Source: Rhodospirillaceae bacterium SYSU D60007 (GTDB taxonomy: Bacteria; Pseudomonadota; Alphaproteobacteria; Reyranellales; Reyranellaceae). Taken from it: a DNA stretch of 64,000 nucleotides. Shown piece by piece: positions 8,352 to 17,627 of this stretch; position 1 is the first letter of the stretch, and the number at the start of each line of letters is the position of its first letter. The stretch is from positions 98,072 to 162,071 of the forward strand of contig QOCQ01000013.1 in the NCBI GenBank assembly GCA_003574685.1. Direction: 5' to 3'. The position numbers and the translations under genes were made by a program. The notes below the pieces were generated by a model, which saw only the letters and a list, made by a program, of their open reading frames with translations, did not search any database and was not told where the DNA came from.

Positions 8352-8464
8352 CTGCTGCCCCTGCGCTTGCGGGCGGCGCGCGGCGCGCACGCCTTGCCCC
8401 GAAACAATGCTTCTTGGACTGGGCGGTTTCCTGAAGGACCCACCTGTTTAGCAGGCGCAGCGTA

Positions 8465-8550
8465 ATGGTGCGACGCACAAAGTCAATTTCTATTAGTTCA
8501 GCCTGCCTGTTTGTTAGAAAATTGCCACAAATGGCATTTCAGGTGCGACG
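8465..8550 (-). promoter_or_regulatory. Candidate ccr control region
   Basis: This AT-richer stretch lies 115-200 bp upstream of the ccr start, in the 254-bp gap to the M48 gene. It holds the palindrome TGCCA-CAAA-TGGCA (8523..8536) and a direct repeat GGTGCGACG (8467..8475, 8542..8550). It is a plausible promoter/operator for ccr-mcd. No regulator is identified. Confidence 0.4.
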
Positions 8551-8605
8551 AAAGGCACTGAACCTAGTGCACTGCGGCAAAACGCCTTTGCCTGCGGCAC
8601 TGGTC

Positions 8606-9730
8606 CTAACGGCAAATCGTCCGCAGCCCCTGCCACTCCCGGGCCGTCATGGCCGGAGTCCCGGTCGGGGGGCGTTTGGTCGCCTCGATCCGCTCGCGTG
8701 TGGGCGGATGGGTCGACAGAATGCCCGCTTCCTCGGCGGCATCGCGCGGCCCCTTCCCTTTGGTGTCCGGGGTCTTGTCCTTGTTCTGCATCTCCAGCAG
8801 CTTCTCGAAAAACGTCGACAACCCGTCGGCGCGCATGCCGAGCTTGTCCATCAGCTCCAGCGCCGTGCGGTCCGCCTCCCGCTCCGCCTCCCGGCTGTGA
8901 CTCAACGCCAGCAGGACGCTACCCGCCCCGCCCAGGGTCTGCACGTCGGACGAATAGCCGCCTGTCACCAGCTTCAGCAGCATGTCGAAGCCGTAGGCGC
9001 GCAGCAGCGCCTTCATCGAATGGTGGTGCACGACGTGGCCGACCTCGTGAGCAAGCACGCCCGCCACCTCCTCCGGTCCCGACGCCTTGTCGATCAGGCC
9101 CGAGAACACGATCAGCCGCCCGCCCGGCACGGCGAAGGCATTGACCACCGAATTCTGCACCACCGTCACGTGGATGCGCCGGTCGTAGGTCGAGACCTGC
9201 TGCAGACGATCGATCAGCTTTTGCAGGGCCTGCTGGCCCTCCGCCCCGGTGCATTTCTGCATGTCGCCGGTCATCGACTCGACCACCGAATCACCCAGCG
9301 GCCGCTGCCAGGCATGCGGCACCAGCGGACCGACAACGTTGGGCAATGTTTCCGCCGCAAAGGCCATCGCTCCGATGGTTACCGCAAGCGCCCCCACGAC
9401 GCCGCCCAACGCCGGTGCGATCCGGGGCCGCCGCGGGTTGGCAGGCGCGAGATTGCCGCCCAGCTCGGCCAGCACGTGGCGCAGGTTCTCGTCCTCGACG
9501 GCCAGTCGCGTGCCAGGCTGACGGGCGCAGACCAGCAGCGCATGCGGCTCGTGCTCGGCGTCCGAAGCGACCTCGACCTCCGGCGTCGGCCAGCGCGCGA
9601 CAACGTGCCCGTCGGCCAGGGTTGCCACCAGCTCGGTAGCCGTCGCCTCGACCTTCACGGGCCAGGCGATCGGCCGCACGCCGTCATAGAAGCGGGCCTG
9701 CCGGGAAAGCGCCGTGGCGGACTGTGTCAT
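8606..9730 (-). CDS. M48-family zinc metallopeptidase, membrane-associated
   Basis: 374 residues. The N-terminal about 100 residues form a small beta domain. A membrane segment follows (ALAVTIGAMAFAAETL), then the M48 catalytic domain with HEVGHVVHHH (HExxH zinc site) and the downstream Glu ligand in 'EREADRTALELM'. Such proteases degrade or process membrane and envelope proteins. It starts four bases after the stop of the YjgN-like gene; M48 proteases paired with DUF898/YjgN proteins are a recurring arrangement, so the two probably work together. Confidence 0.85.
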   Translation of the reverse strand: MTQSATALSRQARFYDGVRPIAWPVKVEATATELVATLADGHVVARWPTPEVEVASDAEHEPHALLVCARQPGTRLAVEDENLRHVLAELGGNLAPANPRRPRIAPALGGVVGALAVTIGAMAFAAETLPNVVGPLVPHAWQRPLGDSVVESMTGDMQKCTGAEGQQALQKLIDRLQQVSTYDRRIHVTVVQNSVVNAFAVPGGRLIVFSGLIDKASGPEEVAGVLAHEVGHVVHHHSMKALLRAYGFDMLLKLVTGGYSSDVQTLGGAGSVLLALSHSREAEREADRTALELMDKLGMRADGLSTFFEKLLEMQNKDKTPDTKGKGPRDAAEEAGILSTHPPTRERIEATKRPPTGTPAMTAREWQGLRTICR

Positions 9731-9734
9731 GGCC

Positions 9735-11198
9735 TCACACGATGCCGGTGTCGAAAATATCGAGCAGGCCCTCGCCGACCGTGGGTCCGTGCTCCAGCGC
9801 CTGGGCCACGGCCGCAGCATCCACCTCGCCGTAAATCCAGAGCTGGCTGGTAATCAGCCGGGCGGTGCGATGCAATACCCACGGCCAGCCGAAACCGAGC
9901 GAGAACATCAGGATGATCCAGTTGACGACGATGAACCCCCACATCTGGCCCGTCGTGACGCCGGTGACGAACTGCATGCGGCCGAACCAGGTACGCGACA
10001 CCAGGTAGCGCAGCAGGTAGGCCTGGTACCAGCAGCGCAGCGGCAGGATCAGCAGGCCGATCAGCGTGTAGATCGCCAGCGCCACCAGGAACATGATCAG
10101 GATCACCAGCGGCGTCGGGTGGGTGATCTTCTCGAGCAGCACTTCCCAGCCGCCGAGGCGGTCGACAACGCTGGACATGCCGCCGATCGCCACGCCCACG
10201 ATCACCGCCAGCAGGATCCAGGCGAGAATATTGAGAAAGTAGAAGCCGATGAACCGGCCGTAGATGTCGCCGGCCTGGCCTGCGAAACCCAGCCGCACCG
10301 TGCCGAAGGTCAGGTTCTTCAGTCGGTATTTTGCCAGCGCAACATCGACCACCGGCGTCATGAGCTGCGCGCTCATGGCGTTCATGAAGCCGAGCCCGAC
10401 CGACATGCCGCCGAACTTCCAGGCCGAACCCTCAAGGCCGCAGCGTATGCCGCGCCAGCGTGTGCGCGTCAGCCGGTACCGCAAGGCGGCGTAGCGGCCT
10501 ACCGCCAGCAGCGGATAGCCGGCCAGCAGCAGCAGCCAAACGGCCACATCGTAGGCATCGACCTCCTGGAGCAACGTGTCGCGCGCAAAGAGCCAGAGGC
10601 CACCCATCACAATGCCACCCAGCACCAGCAGGAAGCCGACACCGACCAGGAAGCCGAGGAACAGCTCAACGCCCCGTCCGCGATACTCGAAGCGGTCACC
10701 GAAGGCACTGAAGTGCGACCACAGATACCGGCGCACGCGCGTGCGGCCCCAGAACCGGTAGACGCCCAGCGTCAGCAGCGTCAGCAGCAGGCTGCGCAGA
10801 TAGACCAGGTACAGCTCGCCCAGCTTGCCGTCATAGACAGGGCGGATGGGCGGCGCGGTGTGGATCGGCGGCGCATAGGCCACGTACTGGCCGTAGGGCG
10901 GATAGCCGGCCGGCGCCGTAGCCTGGGAATGAATCCGTACATCGGCGTAGCCCGGTACCGGCTGTGATGGAATCTGGCCGGGCGGATGGTCCGGCGGCGG
11001 CGCATGGCTGGGCGGCGGCACGTAGCTGCGAGCAAAGCCCTGGCTGTGAGCATATCCGCCGTCGCGCGGTACAGGCGGTTCGGACGGTGACAACGGCGGC
11101 GGCGCCCCTGGCAGCGGCGCAGGGCTCAGCCATCGCGGTTCGGCCGCCGGTGGGGAGGTCTCCGCAAGTTTCTCGCTGGCTTGACCTTGGTCGTTCAC
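9735..11198 (-). CDS. YjgN/DUF898-family multi-spanning membrane protein
   Basis: 487 residues. The first about 125 are Pro/Ala-rich and probably disordered. A DUF898-type region follows with about eight hydrophobic helices (for example LYLVYLRSLLLTLLTLGVYR and LVILIMFLVALAIYTLIGLL). The motif GVYRFWGRTRVRRYLWSH is characteristic of the family. Function is unknown; it is an inner-membrane protein, co-transcribed with the M48 protease immediately downstream and possibly that enzyme's partner or substrate. The long Pro-rich head is unusual compared with E. coli YjgN. Confidence 0.82.
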   Translation of the reverse strand: MNDQGQASEKLAETSPPAAEPRWLSPAPLPGAPPPLSPSEPPVPRDGGYAHSQGFARSYVPPPSHAPPPDHPPGQIPSQPVPGYADVRIHSQATAPAGYPPYGQYVAYAPPIHTAPPIRPVYDGKLGELYLVYLRSLLLTLLTLGVYRFWGRTRVRRYLWSHFSAFGDRFEYRGRGVELFLGFLVGVGFLLVLGGIVMGGLWLFARDTLLQEVDAYDVAVWLLLLAGYPLLAVGRYAALRYRLTRTRWRGIRCGLEGSAWKFGGMSVGLGFMNAMSAQLMTPVVDVALAKYRLKNLTFGTVRLGFAGQAGDIYGRFIGFYFLNILAWILLAVIVGVAIGGMSSVVDRLGGWEVLLEKITHPTPLVILIMFLVALAIYTLIGLLILPLRCWYQAYLLRYLVSRTWFGRMQFVTGVTTGQMWGFIVVNWIILMFSLGFGWPWVLHRTARLITSQLWIYGEVDAAAVAQALEHGPTVGEGLLDIFDTGIV

Positions 11199-11394
11199 AA
11201 CGCGGTCTCGGCTGATCGTTCGCTCACTATTGCGCCTTCATGCCGCTGACGGCAATGCCAATGTGGGCGTCGCGATATTGCGCGGATGGGACGTTTGCCA
11301 GCAATTTTCCTAGTGTCATGTTGCAATGCAGCACAAATTCCCGTAGGCACATCGTCCGCTTCTTCCCATATCCGCTGGCAACCGGAACGCATCC

Positions 11395-13362
<1,968 letters not shown>

Positions 13363-13388
13363 AACAGGGCGACAAAGTATCAAACAGT

Positions 13389-13471
13389 TTCATGGTGAGC
13401 TTGTCGAACCGTGCAGCGATTCGCACCGGCCACCGTGCAACGACTTCATGGTTCGACAAGCTCACCATGAA
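13389..13471. repeat. Palindromic intergenic element, copy 2 (downstream of ecm)
   Basis: 22-bp perfect inverted arms at 13389..13410 and 13450..13471 match those of 6982..7051, with a 39-bp centre that differs. It starts 26 bases past the ecm stop and may act as a transcript end. Confidence 0.85.
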
Positions 13472-13489
13472 GCGGGCTACCTGACAGCT

Positions 13490-13614
13490 GTCGTCCTGAG
13501 CGAAGCGAAGGACCTTGCGCTCGTGCGATCCATGAACGACGGTGCCGGTGAATCATCAGTGCCGTCATTCTTTGGCGGAATCACCGCAAGCTCCTTCGCT
13601 TCGCTCAGGACGAC
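13490..13614. repeat. 125-bp palindromic element truncating a higA copy
   Basis: Perfect 23-bp inverted arms (13490..13512 and 13592..13614, core CTGAGCGAAGCGAAGGA) flank 79 bp. Read on the minus strand, the arm encodes 'VVLSEAKE', a familiar product of dispersed repeats in alphaproteobacteria. The higA homology of the neighbouring fragment stops exactly where the element begins. Confidence 0.85.
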
Positions 13615-13812
13615 CGGAAGGTCGTGCAGTATCTGGCCCCGATCCATCGGGTGGTGCTCCGACTCGTAGACTTCGATCAGTGTCGCCAGTATATCGAGAC
13701 GGTCACCTTCGGGCGTGCCAAGTCTGGCGCCCCACAGTCGCTTCACCTCCGCCAGTGCTGCGTTGTATTCGGCTTCCGAGCGAATGGGCTTGAGAGCATA
13801 CGTCACACTCAA
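13615..13812 (-). pseudogene. Truncated higA antitoxin gene (N-terminal 66 codons)
   Basis: The reading frame begins MSVTYALKPIRSEAEYNAAL and matches the N-terminal half of the intact HigA at 15530..15907, for example KRLWGA-LGTP-GDRLD-LATLI-VYE-EHHP. The match ends at the 125-bp palindromic element. The HTH half is missing and no higB precedes it. The frame stays open through the element to 13477, so a 111-residue fusion peptide could be made, but it would lack DNA binding. It is probably a duplicate of the higA gene on the other side of the CAP/RTX gene. Confidence 0.75.
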
Positions 13813-13866
13813 CCTCCGTGACTTTCATTCTGCCATAGTTTGGTCCAACGAAGGAAAATCAATCAC

Positions 13867-15522
13867 ATGTCGCAACCCAGCGCGTACGAGCAGTACCTGC
13901 TCGAGCTCATCAATGCAGAGCGCGACGAGGCCGGAGTCCAGCCGCTGGCGTTCGACGGCGAGCTCAACGACGCCGCCGCAGGCCACAGCCAGTGGATGCT
14001 GGACACCGATACCTTCTCGCATACCGGCGCTGGCGGCTCGAACGCGGGCGATCGCATGGAAGCGGCGGGATACGACTTCACCGGCTCATGGAGCTGGGGC
14101 GAGAACATCGCGCGGGCCACGACGCGCTCGCCGTCAGGTTTCCAGGATGAAGCGCTGCTGCTGCACACCAACCTGATGAACTCGGCAGGTCATCGCGCCA
14201 ACATCCTGGACGCTGACTTTCGCGAAATCGGGCTGGGGTTTGAGATCGGCGCGTATGGCAGCAGTGAGAACGCCATGCTGACGGAGAACTTCGCACGCTC
14301 GGGCTCCAACAAGTTCCTGACTGGCGTCGCGTTCGACGACAGGGATGGCGACCTGTTTTACGACGTCGGCGAGGGTCTTGGCGGGCTGACGCTGCGGGCC
14401 ACCAGCAGCACCGGCGCGACCCACACCACCACCACGATGGATGCCGGCGGCTACAGTCTCGCCCTGCCCGCCGGCAGCTACACCGTCACCTTCTCGGGCG
14501 CAGGCATCGCGACGCTTACGAAGCAGATCACCATCGGCACAATCAACGTCAAGCTCGACCTCGTCGATCCGGCCGCAGCCGCAGGACCGATTGTCGGCAC
14601 AGCGCAAGGCGAGACCCTGAACGGCACGACAGGTGCCGACGATATCAGGGGGCTGGGCGGCAACGACGTGCTCTACGGTCATGCCGGCAACGATTTGCTC
14701 GATGGCGGCACGGGCGCTGACAGGATGACGGGCGGTACAGGCAACGATACCTTCGTGGTCGACAATGCCGGCGACAGGGTGGTCGAGGCCAGCGGCCAGG
14801 GGACGGACAAGGTGAACAGCTCGGTCGGCTTCAGCCTCTCCGGCCAGTACATCGAAAACCTGGCGCTCACCGGCTCGGCCAGCATCAACGGTACCGGCAA
14901 CTCGCTCAACAACATCCTCACGGGCAACACCGGGGTCAATGTGCTGACCGGCTCGACCGGCAACGACACCTACGTGGTCAACACCGCCGGCGATCGGGTG
15001 ATCGAGGCCAATGGCCAGGGCACCGACCAGGTGAACAGCTCGGTCAGCTTCGGCCTGGGTGGACAATACATCGAGAAGCTGGCCCTGACCGGAACGTCGA
15101 ATATCAGCGCGTTGGGGAACTCGCTGAACAACACGCTGGCCGGTAACAGCGGCAACAACGTCATCGACGGCTCCACCGGCCGCGACGTCCTGACCGGCGC
15201 TTCGGGCGCCGACCACTTCGTGTTCAGCACGGCGCTGAATGCGTCCACCAATGTTGACCGGATCGCCGACTATTCGGTAGCCGCCGACACGATCCGGCTC
15301 AACGACGCCGTCTTCACGGCGGCTGGCGCGCCCGGCACGCTCTCAGCCGGCGCGTTCCGTGCTGGCACGGCCGCCGCCGACGCCACCGACCGGATCATCT
15401 ACAACGCCACGACCGGCACGCTCCTCTACGACGCCGACGGTTCGGGCGCAGGCGCCGCCGTGCAGTTCGCCACCCTCTCCACCGGACTCGGCCTGACCAA
15501 CAGCGATTTCCTTATCGTGTAG
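13867..15522 (+). CDS. CAP/SCP-domain protein with RTX calcium-binding repeats
   Basis: 551 residues. Residues 1-150 are a CAP (SCP/PR1-like) domain: LLELINAERDEAGVQPL, the His of 'AAGHSQWML', 'FSHTG', the Glu in SWGENIA, and 'GHRANIL'. A short beta domain follows (about 155-235), then RTX repeats (DDIRGLGGNDVLYGHAGNDL) and a 73-residue unit repeated in tandem. There is no N-terminal signal peptide and the C-terminus ends in hydrophobics (SDFLIV), as in type I secretion substrates. Extracellular, calcium-stabilised export is inferred; no T1SS genes are in the window. A broken higA lies on one side and an intact higBA on the other. Confidence 0.85.
   Translation: MSQPSAYEQYLLELINAERDEAGVQPLAFDGELNDAAAGHSQWMLDTDTFSHTGAGGSNAGDRMEAAGYDFTGSWSWGENIARATTRSPSGFQDEALLLHTNLMNSAGHRANILDADFREIGLGFEIGAYGSSENAMLTENFARSGSNKFLTGVAFDDRDGDLFYDVGEGLGGLTLRATSSTGATHTTTTMDAGGYSLALPAGSYTVTFSGAGIATLTKQITIGTINVKLDLVDPAAAAGPIVGTAQGETLNGTTGADDIRGLGGNDVLYGHAGNDLLDGGTGADRMTGGTGNDTFVVDNAGDRVVEASGQGTDKVNSSVGFSLSGQYIENLALTGSASINGTGNSLNNILTGNTGVNVLTGSTGNDTYVVNTAGDRVIEANGQGTDQVNSSVSFGLGGQYIEKLALTGTSNISALGNSLNNTLAGNSGNNVIDGSTGRDVLTGASGADHFVFSTALNASTNVDRIADYSVAADTIRLNDAVFTAAGAPGTLSAGAFRAGTAAADATDRIIYNATTGTLLYDADGSGAGAAVQFATLSTGLGLTNSDFLIV
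14737..15174 (+). repeat. Two tandem 219-bp units inside the CAP/RTX gene
   Basis: Units 14737..14955 and 14956..15174 encode 73-residue copies beginning TGNDTFVVDNAGDRV and TGNDTYVVNTAGDRV. Each contains a 'QYIE-LALTG' and 'GNSLNN' segment. A partial third start follows at 15175. This is the serralysin-like long RTX module rather than plain nonapeptides. Confidence 0.8.
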
Positions 15523-15529
15523 GAGGCAT

Positions 15530-15907
15530 TCAGGCAGCCTTCCGCCGGCTCGGCCGGATTAGCACCTCGGCGGGGATGCCCAGCTTTTCATGCAGCCGAC
15601 GAATCATGCCAATCGACAAAGCCCGCTTGCGATTCAAAACCTCTGCGATTCGCGTGCGGGTGCCTATGATATCCTCGAGATCACGGCGCGTGAGACCCTG
15701 CTGCTCCATCCGAAACCTGATGGCCTCAACCGGATCAGGCGGGTCCACAGGATGGTGCTCCAACTCGTACACGTCGATCAGCGTCGCCAGAACGTCGAGG
15801 CGATCACCCCTGGGCGTGCCGAGCTTCGCGCCCCACAACCGCTTCATTTCCTGCAGCGCTGCCTTGTAGTCAACCTCTGAGCGAATGGGCTTGAGACTAC
15901 CCCTCAT
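15530..15907 (-). CDS. higA: HigA-family antitoxin with XRE helix-turn-helix (copy 2)
   Basis: 125 residues. The N-terminus LKPIRSEVDYKAALQEMKR and the acidic/hydrophobic middle match copy 1. The HTH is MEQQGLTRRDLEDIIGTRTR (about 68-88), and the protein ends in the same basic RRKAA as copy 1. It starts at ATG 15907, overlapping the end of higB by 11 bases. It should bind HigB copy 2 and the palindrome at 16241..16251. It is closely related to the broken copy at 13615..13812. Confidence 0.88.
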   Translation of the reverse strand: MRGSLKPIRSEVDYKAALQEMKRLWGAKLGTPRGDRLDVLATLIDVYELEHHPVDPPDPVEAIRFRMEQQGLTRRDLEDIIGTRTRIAEVLNRKRALSIGMIRRLHEKLGIPAEVLIRPSRRKAA

Positions 15908-16220
15908 GGTCCACCTCCGGAACGTCGATCCTGTCGTAATCGCGATGTGTGCCGATCCATTTGATCCAGACGATCCCCTTCTCAAAATCGACAGCCACCA
16001 CCAGGCGGTAGTCATTGCCCTTAATGTTGAATACGATCCGGTCCGATGTAACGATGCTTGCCGAGGCATAAAGTCGCTTTATGTCTGCGGTGTTCTTCCA
16101 TCGCGCCTTGCGGACCTCATCGAACCACGCATCGAGCGCAAGCTTCAACGCCCGTTGATCCCTGTGCCCGCGCCGGCTCTCCGCAAACTGCCTTAACGTG
16201 CGCCGGGCAATGATCCGCAT
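15897..16220 (-). CDS. higB: HigB-family mRNA interferase toxin (copy 2)
   Basis: 107 residues. The core SDRIVFNIKGNDYRLVVAV and the C-terminal WIGTHRDYDRID are those of HigB toxins and parallel copy 1. ATG 16220 is selected because it gives MRIIARRTLRQF, like copy 1, and leaves the operator palindrome 20 bases upstream, exactly as at the first locus. Confidence 0.88.
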   Translation of the reverse strand: MRIIARRTLRQFAESRRGHRDQRALKLALDAWFDEVRKARWKNTADIKRLYASASIVTSDRIVFNIKGNDYRLVVAVDFEKGIVWIKWIGTHRDYDRIDVPEVDHEG

Positions 16221-16240
16221 GTCTCTTCTACTATCATGCG

Positions 16241-16251
16241 CCCAAATTGGG
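16241..16251. promoter_or_regulatory. Putative HigA operator palindrome upstream of higB copy 2
   Basis: CCCAATTTGGG, read on the minus strand, sits 20 bases before the higB start. The 11-base sequence and the spacing are identical to 313..323 at the first locus, although the 20-bp spacers differ. Confidence 0.65.
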
Positions 16252-16382
16252 TGCAAGCGAGTATCCGGGCTCCAAACTTGCGCGAGTCGTGACTGCACAG
16301 CAGGCACGCTGATTCTTCAATTGAGCCCACCCCACTCCCGCCCTAGCCTCTCCCGCAACGACCGTGGAGAGGAAACGAATCC

Positions 16383-17462
16383 ATGCACGACATCACCTTC
16401 GGCTTCCAGGCGGCGCCGGCGAGCGATGTGCGCAAGCCGGATGCGGTGCTCTATCGCGAGGTGATGGAGGATTGCGCGCTGGGGCACCGGCTGGGTTACG
16501 ACGCGGCCTGGCTGCTGGAGCACCATTTCAGCGACTATTACCCGACGCCCAGCCCGCTCTTGTTCATGGCGCATATCGCGGCCGCGCTGCCGGACCTGTC
16601 GCTGGGCACGTCGGTGCTGGTGCTGCCCTGGTATCACCCGCTGCGGCTGGCGGAAGAGATCGCCATGCTCAACAGCCTGACGCGCGGCACGTTGCATCTG
16701 GGCATCGGCCGCGGCACGGCGAAGTCGGAATACGACGCCTACAACGTCGACATGAACGAGGCCCGCGCGCGCTTTGCGGAGTGCTATCGCATCATCGAGA
16801 AGGGGCTCTCTGGCGAGGCGTTCACCCATGACGGGCGCTTCTGGAAGATCACGCGGCCGATCCGGCTGCGGCCGGAGCCGGTCGGCAAGCCGGTACGCTT
16901 CTATGGCGCCATCGGCAGCGCCGCCAGCGCCGGGATCATGGGCGATCTGGGCGTGCCGCCGATCTGCCTCTCGACCTTCCCCGACCATCTGCTGGCGAAG
17001 ATCCTGGAGCGCTGGCGCGCACGGGCCGGTGCGAAGGGGCGCGACGCTATCCTGCCGATCTCGGTGAAGATGTTCATCGCCGACACCGATGCGGAGGCCG
17101 AGGCGCTGGGCCGCAAGTATTACCCGCCCTACTTCGCGCTGCAGGCCGATCACTACGAGGTGGACGTCAATCCCTGGACGGAGATTCCCGAGTACCAGGA
17201 GTTCAGCCGCATGTTCGCCAATTTGCGCAAGCTCGCCAATCCCGATGCACTGGGGCCGTTCATGGCGTCGAACCTGGTGGGCAGCCCGGCCACGATCTGC
17301 AAGCGCATCGATGCCCTGGCGGCGCTGGGCTTCAACTATTTCATGGTGTCGTCGGCCACGCCGGGCACGCCGCTGGAGCTGCGCCAGAAGATGATGACCC
17401 GCTTCGCCGAGGAGATCTGCCCGCGCTACTCCGCCGCGATGCGCCGGCGGCAGGCGGCGTAA
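16383..17462 (+). CDS. LLM-class flavin-dependent oxidoreductase
   Basis: 359 residues with a luciferase-like fold. Landmarks are LGYDAAWLLEHHFSDYYPTP near the start, the LGTSVLVLPWYHPLRLAEE strand and the LHLGIGRGTAKSEYDAY motif that binds the flavin phosphate. Flavin-dependent monooxygenase activity on an unknown substrate is likely. The start ATG 16383 follows GGAGAGGAAA. It lies upstream of, and in the same direction as, the GMC oxidoreductase; a palindromic element separates them. Confidence 0.83.
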   Translation: MHDITFGFQAAPASDVRKPDAVLYREVMEDCALGHRLGYDAAWLLEHHFSDYYPTPSPLLFMAHIAAALPDLSLGTSVLVLPWYHPLRLAEEIAMLNSLTRGTLHLGIGRGTAKSEYDAYNVDMNEARARFAECYRIIEKGLSGEAFTHDGRFWKITRPIRLRPEPVGKPVRFYGAIGSAASAGIMGDLGVPPICLSTFPDHLLAKILERWRARAGAKGRDAILPISVKMFIADTDAEAEALGRKYYPPYFALQADHYEVDVNPWTEIPEYQEFSRMFANLRKLANPDALGPFMASNLVGSPATICKRIDALAALGFNYFMVSSATPGTPLELRQKMMTRFAEEICPRYSAAMRRRQAA

Positions 17463-17465
17463 TCA

Positions 17466-17606
17466 AACCTTCCCCCGAGGGGGAAGGTGGCGCGCAGCGC
17501 CGGAAGGGGGATGCCGCCACAGGCACGGTGTCAAAGGCGGGGCGCCGAACGTGTTGCACTATCCCCCTTCCGCCCTTCGGGCACCTTCCCCCTCCGGGGG
17601 AAGGAT
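17466..17606. repeat. Palindromic intergenic element (purine/pyrimidine-rich arms)
   Basis: Two imperfectly inverted arms of about 45 bp (17466..17511 and 17561..17606) each contain their own small palindrome, CCTTCCCCC/GGGGGAAGG. The element fills most of the gap between the LLM and GMC genes. It is probably a REP/MITE-like repeat that forms a cruciform or a double hairpin in RNA. Confidence 0.8.
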
Positions 17607-17627
17607 GAGACAAGAGAGCAATAACAC

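Noticed and set aside
13490..13614. Insertion sequence or transposase gene fragment
   Set aside because: The element is only 125 bp with palindromic arms and encodes no transposase motif.
14737..15174. Tandem repeats taken for a CRISPR-like or minisatellite array
   Set aside because: The 219-bp units are in frame and code for RTX modules; there are no spacers.
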